This document shows positions 6,690 to 12,850 of a stretch of DNA of 15,618 bases, piece after piece (within the stretch, counting starts at the first letter, position 1; each line of letters opens with the position of its first letter). The stretch comes from SFLA01 sp045595785 (GTDB taxonomy: Bacteria > Bacillota > Clostridia > Oscillospirales > CAG-382). The notes under the pieces are model-generated. The model was not told where the DNA came from. It saw only the letters and a program-made list of their open reading frames with translations, and did not search any database. The DNA is taken from the NCBI GenBank assembly GCA_045595785.1, contig JAZOBE010000012.1, positions 1 through 15,618 on the forward strand, read 5' to 3'. The position numbers and the translations under genes were made by a program.

Positions 6690-6729
6690 ACTTATTGCGT
6701 TTTTGGGTCTGCGCCAAATGAACGTGTTC

Positions 6730-8661
6730 CTATATTTCTATTATTTTTATCTCGCCGTTTGCTATCTTCTCACCGCATACGGTTTCCGTCTTGCCGCTGT
6801 CGTTCCACACGGCGAGAATGCTCTTTCCGCCGAGAGTATACTTTGCCGCCCAGACTCCTGCGGGAATATCCATATCGGGCAGGTCAAAGGCGCCGTCGGT
6901 AAAGAAGGCACGGTACGGCTCACGAAGGTCGATAATCTTTTTAACGTACACCGCGTAATCGTGGCAGACCTCTATGGATTTTGCCTGTGCGCGGTAAAGC
7001 GCAACGTCAAAAATAAGACCGAAGACAAAGGCATAGTTAAGATGCTTTTCCCAATCCTTGCACTGATCGTGGAGGAAGCGGTTGGAAACGGGGATATCGG
7101 GGAAAACGTAACGGAAAATATAAGGATACGCCTTGGGAGTATAGGTCATAGCCTCACCGCATCCGTGAACGTAGTCCACCTGAACGCTGACTCTGTCCAT
7201 AACACCCTCGGTGCCGAAGGTGTATTTATCACCGTCCACCATTTTGCGCATTTCCGTAACCGTTTCGGTGCGGAGCTGACCGTCAAGGTCGATACGCTTG
7301 CCGTGGGTATGGGTAGAATCAAAGCACAGACGGAATGCACAGCAAAGCTGGTCAAAGAAGGTACCGTTTGAGCCGAGAGACAGATGTCTTCTCTCCAATT
7401 CGTACAGCTTGTTTCTCCATTCCTCGGTGCCGTGGCATCCGTTAACAAAGCATTTATGACCGTGAGTAAGCAGAGTGCCGTTGTTGGAGAACATATAAAA
7501 CTCACGGTACTCGTTTTGCTCAAGATCCTTCATTGTATATTTGTAGCCCTCGGTACGGTAGTAATCGGTAGCTACGTCGATAATATGGCCGTTGGCATAA
7601 AGAATTACCTTACCGCCCATATCGTTGATTTCCTTGATAGCATCACGGAGCGCCTGCTCACCGCCCAGCAATTCGTCGGGCTGATAGTTGGGATAGCCGT
7701 TGTCCATACCCTCTTGCCACCAAGCGAACAGAAGTATCATATCAATGCCGTATTTCTTTCCCTCCAGATACACACGGGGAAGGTCGGCATAGCGGTGGAA
7801 TATCTCACCGTGCTGGTGCTTCATAATAATTCTCTGCCAGCCGTTAAGTCTTTTTACGCTGTCGCTTCTGGTAATGGGCTTGAGATAACGGGATGCGCTT
7901 TCCTTATAAATATCCGCACCCTTGCGCCAATCTCCCTCTCGTACCGCAACGACGAAATCACCGTAAACAATGCTCTCGCCGGAATCAAGAACGGGATAAG
8001 AGGAGATGCAGGCACACAGATAAGGAGAATCTGCCTGCTCTCTGGGCTCACAGTACATGGTAAAGGTCGCCCAACGGCATTCCTCGTTGTGACAGCCCAT
8101 ATACATAAAGTATTCGCCGCTTTGGAAGCCCCACCAGGGCATTGAAAGGGCGGCGGGATATTCAAACAACGCCTTTATATTTTTATAATCTGCCGCCATA
8201 TATTCGGTGTGACAGGTCTCCACGTAACGGTGAGGGTCGGGAATACGTCTGCCCAGCCCGTTGGGGAGATACAAAACGTCATCCTTAAGAGCGCCGTTAA
8301 GAGACAGAAAATCAAAAAACGGATACTGTAATTCGTTAAAGCGGACGGAGCTGTTGTTTTCCATATTTGCTCCGAAAACAAGGCGGTCGCCCTCGTTTTT
8401 AACGGTAAGTGTAAGGGAAATATTATGCACGGAGCCGTCGTCTGCCTTAAGGCAGGGGTAGAAGATCACCATTCCATCAGGGCTTTCGGTAACCTCGGGG
8501 GTGTCCTGCATACTTGAATACACGCCCATTTCACGGTTTCCGCCGGCAAAGCCCATATCAAGATGAGCGCGCCAAAAGTCCCCGTTTTCGCGGAAAACGG
8601 GGGAAAAGCCCTCTGTATTGAATTTTATCTGTTTATCAAACCAAAATTTTATATTACTCAT
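6730..8661 (-). CDS. DUF6259 glycoside hydrolase-like protein
   Basis: A 643-residue cytosolic protein without a signal peptide. The N-terminal third (to about 260) looks like a beta-sandwich domain. The middle (about 270-570) looks like a glycosidase (beta/alpha)8 barrel: GIDMILLFAWWQEGMDNGYP (305-324), GGKVILYANG (349-358), GTFFDQ (433-438) and TFGTEG (481-486). The C-terminal end is a small beta domain (IPAGVWAAKYTLGGKSILAVWN). The pattern matches the DUF6259 family as I remember it. By analogy with retaining barrel hydrolases, Asp437 and Glu485 are the best catalytic candidates; that is inference. Substrate unknown. The start codon lies three bases after the pyrB stop, and the GAGGAAA ribosome site lies within the last pyrB codons, so it is translated from the pyr transcript. 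Its TAG stop falls in the right arm of the inverted-repeat element. Confidence 0.78.
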   Translation of the reverse strand: MSNIKFWFDKQIKFNTEGFSPVFRENGDFWRAHLDMGFAGGNREMGVYSSMQDTPEVTESPDGMVIFYPCLKADDGSVHNISLTLTVKNEGDRLVFGANMENNSSVRFNELQYPFFDFLSLNGALKDDVLYLPNGLGRRIPDPHRYVETCHTEYMAADYKNIKALFEYPAALSMPWWGFQSGEYFMYMGCHNEECRWATFTMYCEPREQADSPYLCACISSYPVLDSGESIVYGDFVVAVREGDWRKGADIYKESASRYLKPITRSDSVKRLNGWQRIIMKHQHGEIFHRYADLPRVYLEGKKYGIDMILLFAWWQEGMDNGYPNYQPDELLGGEQALRDAIKEINDMGGKVILYANGHIIDVATDYYRTEGYKYTMKDLEQNEYREFYMFSNNGTLLTHGHKCFVNGCHGTEEWRNKLYELERRHLSLGSNGTFFDQLCCAFRLCFDSTHTHGKRIDLDGQLRTETVTEMRKMVDGDKYTFGTEGVMDRVSVQVDYVHGCGEAMTYTPKAYPYIFRYVFPDIPVSNRFLHDQCKDWEKHLNYAFVFGLIFDVALYRAQAKSIEVCHDYAVYVKKIIDLREPYRAFFTDGAFDLPDMDIPAGVWAAKYTLGGKSILAVWNDSGKTETVCGEKIANGEIKIIEI

Positions 8662-8664
8662 TTT

Positions 8665-9711
8665 TTATATTTCCTCATCGCACCATACGCATCTGCCGTT
8701 TTTAACGTAAACGGGCAGCTCCTGCTCTGTGTGGGAAATACATCTGGGGTTATGGCAGGTTTTATCCGTCTTTTCTGCGCCGAAGAGGATATCCTCACTC
8801 TCGTGCTCTCCGGAAAGGAGAAGCTTTATAAGCGCCATACGCATGAATTTGCCCCATTTTACCTGCTTGAAATAGCAAGCGCGCTCGTCTTTATCCACGC
8901 CCACGGAAATTTCGTTTACTCTGGGCAGAGGATGAAGAACGATAGTATCTGCTTTTGCCTTTTCCATCTTTTCGGGGGTAAGAATGTATACGTCCTTAAG
9001 ACGCTCGTACTGAGCGCGGTCTGCAAAGCGCTCCTGCTGAACTCTGGTCATATAAAGCACGTCAAGGAAAGGAAGAGCTTTTTCAAGGTCGGTAACCTCG
9101 GTGTATTCCATGTTTGCAAGGGGACCCTGCTTAACGTAATCGGGAATACGCAGTTCATCCGGAGAAATAAGCACTATCTTAACGTTTTTATATCTTGCCA
9201 GCGCGTTTATGAGCGAGTGTACGGTTCTGCCGTACTTAAGGTCACCGCAAAAGCCTACGGTAAGTCCGTCAACAACGCCCTTTTCGTTCTTTATGGTGCA
9301 AAGATCCGCCAAGGTCTGGGTGGGGTGGCAATGACCGCCGTCACCTGCGTTGATAACGGGGATCTCCGCGCTTACAGCCGCAACTGCAGGTGCGCCCTCA
9401 AGAGGATGGCGCATTGCAATAATATCCGCATAGCAGGAGGCAACTCTCGCCGTATCGTTTATACTCTCGCCCTTGGAGGCAGAGGAGTTTGCGCCCGAAT
9501 GTACGGACAGCACGCTTCCGCCCAGATCCAGCATAGCCGCCTCAAAGGAAAGACGGGTACGGGTGGAGGGCTCGAAAAACAGTGTGGCTATCTTCTTTCC
9601 GTCGCATACCTTGCGGTATTTTTCGGGGTTTACCGACATATCTGCGGCGGTGGAGATGAGTCCGTCGATCTCCGCAACAGTAAGGTCTGTAATATCTATA
9701 ACGCTTCTCAT
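8665..9711 (-). CDS. pyrB: Aspartate carbamoyltransferase with a PyrI-type zinc tail
   Basis: Condenses carbamoyl phosphate and aspartate to N-carbamoyl-L-aspartate, the committed step of pyrimidine synthesis. The catalytic part (about 1-305) is complete: FFEPSTRTR (45-53), the carbamoyl-phosphate loop SASKGES (77-83, Lys80), HPTQ (129-132) and HPLPRV (260-265). Residues 306-348 are an extra tail with Cys319, Cys324, Cys341 and Cys344 in a C-x4-C-x16-C-x2-C pattern and the words CHNPRCIS and CVWCDEE. This resembles the zinc-binding domain of the regulatory chain PyrI (E. coli spacing C-x4-C-x23-C-x2-C). The nucleotide-binding domain of PyrI is absent, and no pyrI gene is in the window. The start overlaps the pyrE stop by four bases, with GGAG seven bases ahead. 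Identity as PyrB is certain; the role of the tail is inferred. Confidence 0.96.
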   Translation of the reverse strand: MRSVIDITDLTVAEIDGLISTAADMSVNPEKYRKVCDGKKIATLFFEPSTRTRLSFEAAMLDLGGSVLSVHSGANSSASKGESINDTARVASCYADIIAMRHPLEGAPAVAAVSAEIPVINAGDGGHCHPTQTLADLCTIKNEKGVVDGLTVGFCGDLKYGRTVHSLINALARYKNVKIVLISPDELRIPDYVKQGPLANMEYTEVTDLEKALPFLDVLYMTRVQQERFADRAQYERLKDVYILTPEKMEKAKADTIVLHPLPRVNEISVGVDKDERACYFKQVKWGKFMRMALIKLLLSGEHESEDILFGAEKTDKTCHNPRCISHTEQELPVYVKNGRCVWCDEEI

Positions 9712-10364
9712 TTCTTTGCTCCGTTAACTGCAAGATAATTCTTTATTCTTTCTACGTTTTCCTTGTTTGCTTCGTCCTCTTCAAGGTACTCGATAATATC
9801 GTAAACGTCAACGATGGAGTATACGGGGAAGCCGAACTGCTCCTCTATCTCCTGCATTGCGCCCTTTTCGGACTGACCCTTTTCTTTTCTGTCAACCATA
9901 ATAAAGGTTGCGGCAACCTTAACACCGTTCAGATGGGAAAGTATCTCCATACTCTCACGGATAGCGGTGCCTGCGGTGATAACGTCCTCGATAATAACAA
10001 CTTCCTCGCCCTCAGTGGGAACGTAGCCTACGAAAACGCCGCCCTCGCCGTGGTCCTTAACCTCCTTGCGGTTAAAGAAGAAGGGCACGTTAAGCTCATT
10101 CTTGGAAAGCGCAACTGCAGCGGAAACCGCAAGGGAAATACCCTTGTATGCGGGGCCGTAAAGAACAGCCTTTTTTGCGCCCAGCTTTTCAAAATACGCC
10201 TTTGCGTAAAATTCGCCGAGACGTGCAATATCGTCACCGGTCTTTATCATACCTGCGTTTATGAAATAAGGGATCTTTCTTCCGCTTTTTGCGGTGAAAT
10301 CACCAAACTTAAGTACGCCTGCCTGCTGCAGGAACTGTATAAACTCTCTCTTGTAGCCTTCCAT
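9708..10364 (-). CDS. pyrE: Orotate phosphoribosyltransferase
   Basis: Joins orotate and PRPP to give orotidine 5'-monophosphate plus diphosphate in the cytosol. It is a 218-residue type I phosphoribosyltransferase with the PRPP-binding signature VVIIEDVITAGTA (122-134), the orotate/phosphate region SGRKIPYFINAG (27-38) and the catalytic loop RKEVKDHGEGG (99-109). Length is normal. AAAGGAG lies nine bases ahead of the start, itself within the last codons and spacer behind pyrF (14-base gap). The last four bases overlap pyrB, so translation of the two is coupled. Confidence 0.97.
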   Translation of the reverse strand: MEGYKREFIQFLQQAGVLKFGDFTAKSGRKIPYFINAGMIKTGDDIARLGEFYAKAYFEKLGAKKAVLYGPAYKGISLAVSAAVALSKNELNVPFFFNRKEVKDHGEGGVFVGYVPTEGEEVVIIEDVITAGTAIRESMEILSHLNGVKVAATFIMVDRKEKGQSEKGAMQEIEEQFGFPVYSIVDVYDIIEYLEEDEANKENVERIKNYLAVNGAKK

Positions 10365-10378
10365 TTTGCTTTTCTCCT

Positions 10379-11077
10379 TTATCCAACAAACTCATTTACA
10401 CATCTGTTATATGCGGCAACGGGATCGGGCGCAGCAGTAATGGGTCTGCCCACAACGATATAGTCCGAGCCGATGACCTTTGCCTGAGCAGGGGTCATAA
10501 CACGCTTCTGGTCGCCGATGTCGCCGTCTGCAAAGCGGACGCCGGGGGTTACGGTAACAAAATCATTTCCGCAGACAGAATGTACCTTTTCTGCTTCCAG
10601 AGGAGAGCAAACAACACCGTCAAGTCCTGCGTTCTTTGCGCAGGAAGCGTAATGCATAACTACCTCGGCAATAGGCTCCTTTATAAGCAGATCGTTTTCC
10701 ATACTCTCCTGATCGGTAGAGGTAAGCTGGGTAACCGCAATAAGCATAGGACGGGTGCCGTCGGGTCTGGTAAGACCTTCTATTGCCGCCGTCATCATAC
10801 GGGAAGTGCCTGCGGCGTGGAGGTTGCACATATCCACATCCAGACGGGAGAGAACTGCCATAGACTTTTTAACCGTATTGGGGATATCGTGAAGCTTAAG
10901 GTCAAGGAATATCTTGTGGCCGCGCTTCTTAATCTCCTTTACTATAGAGGGACCCTCTGCATAGTAAAGCTCCATACCGATTTTTACGAAAGGCTTTGCG
11001 TCGGTAAACTTATCCAAAAACGCAAAGGTCTTTTCCGCGCTGTCAAAATCACAAGCGATAATTACGTCTTTTCCCAT
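10379..11077 (-). CDS. pyrF: Orotidine 5'-phosphate decarboxylase
   Basis: Decarboxylates OMP to UMP, the last step of the pathway. It is a 232-residue TIM barrel with the catalytic DLKLHDIPNTV motif (59-69; Asp59, Lys61 and Asp64), the N-terminal ACDFDS strand, VTPGVRF near residue 185 and VVGRPIT near the end, which bind the phosphate. This is the bacterial short form. GGAGGAG overlapping the last pyrD codons lies nine bases ahead of the ATG, and one base separates the pyrD stop from this start. Confidence 0.97.
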   Translation of the reverse strand: MGKDVIIACDFDSAEKTFAFLDKFTDAKPFVKIGMELYYAEGPSIVKEIKKRGHKIFLDLKLHDIPNTVKKSMAVLSRLDVDMCNLHAAGTSRMMTAAIEGLTRPDGTRPMLIAVTQLTSTDQESMENDLLIKEPIAEVVMHYASCAKNAGLDGVVCSPLEAEKVHSVCGNDFVTVTPGVRFADGDIGDQKRVMTPAQAKVIGSDYIVVGRPITAAPDPVAAYNRCVNEFVG

Positions 11078-11078
11078 T

Positions 11079-11990
11079 TTACTTAACTCCTCCGATAATA
11101 TCTGTTAAATTTTCTATTCCGTATTTTTCCATTGTCTGAGGAAGCTCCTCGATAATCTTTTTGCAGGCATAAGGGTCAACAAGGTTTGCGCTTCCCACCT
11201 GAACTGCGGTTGCGCCTGCCAGCATCATTTCAATAACGTCCTCGGCACAGGACACGCCGCCCAGACCGATTACGGGAATGTTTACCGCCTTTGCCACCTG
11301 ATACACCATTCTTACCGCAACGGGGAACACTGCGGGGCCTGAATAACCGCCCATGGTGTTTGCGATTACCGGCTTGCGGTTACGCAGATTTATACGCATG
11401 CCCAGCAGGGTGTTGATAAGGCTGACACCGTCTGCCCCTGCGCTCTCACACGCCTTTGCTATTGAAACTATATCCGTTACGTTGGGGGTGAGCTTTGCGA
11501 TGACAGGCTTGCTTACCGCCTTTTTCACCGCGCTGATGACCTGATATGCGCCATCGGGGTCAGAGCCGAAGTTGACTCCCCCTGCGTGAACGTTGGGACA
11601 GCTTATATTTACCTCCAGCCAGCCCACGCAATCCTCTTTATCCAATCTCTCACATACGGTTACGTAATCTTCAACCGAAAATCCGCCAACGTTTGCCATT
11701 ACCGGCTTGCGGAACACTTTTTTAAGTTTGGGCAGCTCCTCTGCTATAACTCCATCAATGCCGGGGTTTTGCAGTCCCACCGCGTTGATAAGTCCTGCGG
11801 GACATTCCGCAATTCTGGGTGTGGGGTTGCCGAAGCGCTTTTCAAGGGTGGTACCCTTAAAGGAAAAGGTGCCCAGCATATTTATATCGTAATATTCTGC
11901 ATATTCATAGCCAAAGCCGAAGGTGCCGGAAGCAGGGATAACCGGGTTATCCAGAGTGATACCGCAAAGGTTTACTGTCATTTTTCCCAT
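11079..11990 (-). CDS. pyrD: Dihydroorotate dehydrogenase, type 1B catalytic subunit
   Basis: Oxidises dihydroorotate to orotate with FMN and passes electrons to PyrK, hence to NAD+. The protein has 303 residues, as usual for the PyrDB subunit. The active-site base is Cys131 within NISCPNVHAGG (128-138), the loop NPGIDG sits near 75, and the FMN phosphate site is in GLGGVS (242-247) and QVGSANL (264-270). I chose the ATG at 11990 (MGKMTVNL) because GGAGGAG is five bases ahead. A start at 12074 would add 28 residues that overlap PyrK out of frame and are unlike the family; an ATG at 11981 is a weaker alternative. It overlaps the pyrK end by 13 bases, as expected for subunits made in fixed ratio. 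Confidence 0.97.
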   Translation of the reverse strand: MGKMTVNLCGITLDNPVIPASGTFGFGYEYAEYYDINMLGTFSFKGTTLEKRFGNPTPRIAECPAGLINAVGLQNPGIDGVIAEELPKLKKVFRKPVMANVGGFSVEDYVTVCERLDKEDCVGWLEVNISCPNVHAGGVNFGSDPDGAYQVISAVKKAVSKPVIAKLTPNVTDIVSIAKACESAGADGVSLINTLLGMRINLRNRKPVIANTMGGYSGPAVFPVAVRMVYQVAKAVNIPVIGLGGVSCAEDVIEMMLAGATAVQVGSANLVDPYACKKIIEELPQTMEKYGIENLTDIIGGVK

Positions 11991-12712
11991 AATATCTCCT
12001 CCTTCTTCATAACGGGGCCTTCCTTGCAGATACGCTTGTATCCTGTTATGGTCTTGCAGGAGCAGCCCATACACGCGCCGAAGCCGCAGCCCATTCTTTC
12101 CTCAAAGCTGAAATATCCCTCGGTGTTACTTGCGGCGTACACCGCTTTGAGCATAGGCTCGGGTCCGCAGGTATAAAAGCAGGTGTAATCAATATTTTTC
12201 ATCGCTTCGGTAACAAAACCCTTTACACCGTAGCTTCCGTCAACGGTGGTAACGGTAACGTCACAGCCGAGAGAAGAAAAGTCTTTTTCACAAAACACCT
12301 CTTTTGCGGTGTTAAAGCCAAGAATTACCGAAACCTGCTTTCCCTCCGATATAAGCTTTTTTGCCAGCATATACAGAGGAGGAACGCCTACGCCGCCGCC
12401 GATAAGCAGAGGACGGTCGCCGCTGTCATCGGTAGTGTAGCCGTTGCCAAGACCCGTAAGGATATCAAGCTCGCCTTTTTGCATTTTGGATAAGATCTCC
12501 GTACCCTTGCCCACCACCTTGTAGATGATGGTAACGGTATCCTCAGTCATATCGTGAACGGATATGGGACGGCGGAGATACAGTCCCTCAATGCGGATAT
12601 TTATAAACTGACCCGGTGCCGTGATGGCGGAAACATCGCCATACAGCACCATTTTGTATACGTTTTCTGTGAGGGGAATATTGCTTATAATACGAAAAAT
12701 TCCCGTTTTCAT
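11978..12712 (-). CDS. pyrK: Dihydroorotate dehydrogenase electron transfer subunit
   Basis: The FAD and [2Fe-2S] subunit that lets PyrD use NAD+ as electron acceptor. Its 244 residues fold as a ferredoxin-reductase-like module. The FAD site is RRPIS (47-51), the pyridine nucleotide site is GGGVGVPPLY (105-114), and TCGPEP (181-186) lies in the same domain. The iron-sulfur ligands are Cys209, Cys214, Cys217 and Cys229 (C-x4-C-x2-C-x11-C); a further cysteine, 219, sits among them. All expected cofactor residues are present. GAGAGGAAA lies about six bases ahead of the start. It is separated from carB by 138 bases that contain repeats, the only loose junction in the operon. Confidence 0.97.
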   Translation of the reverse strand: MKTGIFRIISNIPLTENVYKMVLYGDVSAITAPGQFINIRIEGLYLRRPISVHDMTEDTVTIIYKVVGKGTEILSKMQKGELDILTGLGNGYTTDDSGDRPLLIGGGVGVPPLYMLAKKLISEGKQVSVILGFNTAKEVFCEKDFSSLGCDVTVTTVDGSYGVKGFVTEAMKNIDYTCFYTCGPEPMLKAVYAASNTEGYFSFEERMGCGFGACMGCSCKTITGYKRICKEGPVMKKEEILWEK

Positions 12713-12750
12713 AAAGATTTCCTCTCTGTGTGTTTTAGGGGTGATTTTTT

Positions 12751-12838
12751 CGGGGTCCCCGCAAAAGCGTTTTCAATTGAAATATGCTGTCTGTAACGGG
12801 CGATTCGTGAATCGCCCCTACTTATCTGAAAACCTTTT
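12751..12838. repeat. Palindromic repeats in the carB-pyrK spacer, copy B
   Basis: Three palindromes fill the spacer: CGGGGTCCCCG (12751-12761), TTTCAATTGAAA (12771-12782), and GGGCGATTC with GAATCGCCC (12798-12817, two-base loop). The third is followed by CCCTAC (12816-12821), TTATC (12822-12826), GAAAA and CCTTTT (12833-12838), matching the flank of the repeat at 6648-6689. No T tract follows any of them leftward, so none looks like a terminator in the direction of the operon. As RNA they would form intercistronic hairpins. Confidence 0.65.
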
Positions 12839-12850
12839 GTGGGGTGGTTA

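Larger units (their letters stand above)
6495..6731. mobile_element. Candidate miniature inverted-repeat element (MITE-like), about 237 bases
   Basis: The ends of this gene-free stretch are imperfect inverted repeats. Left-arm blocks AGGGACACG (6495-6503), CATTTGG (6507-6513) and GCAG (6516-6519) match the reverse complements of the right-arm blocks CGTGTTCCT (6723-6731), CCAAATG (6714-6720) and CTGC (6709-6712). There is one mismatch plus two one-base differences in spacer length. Inside are further nested inverted repeats: AAAAACGCAA (6580-6589) with TTGCGTTTTT (6695-6704), and CGATAA (6629-6634) with TTATCG (6675-6680). No coding frame of interest and no target-site duplication are evident. 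The right arm includes the first base-pairs of the neighbouring gene's stop codon. It fills the whole MATE-DUF6259 gap except its MATE-proximal 54 bases. Confidence 0.45.

Noticed and set aside
6441..6729. A gene in the MATE-DUF6259 gap
   Set aside because: No open frame with a ribosome site and plausible protein; the stretch is explained by inverted repeats.
8563..9738. A 391-codon open frame on the plus strand opposite pyrB
   Set aside because: Antisense shadow of a certain enzyme gene; composition is cysteine- and histidine-rich without family motifs.
11991..12074. An upstream pyrD start adding 28 residues
   Set aside because: The added residues come from the pyrK sequence in another frame, and the GGAGGAG site fits the ATG at 11990.
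12751..12761. CGGGGTCCCCG as a terminator between carB and pyrK
   Set aside because: The stem is short, and read leftward it is followed by A rather than T residues; the operon clearly continues.
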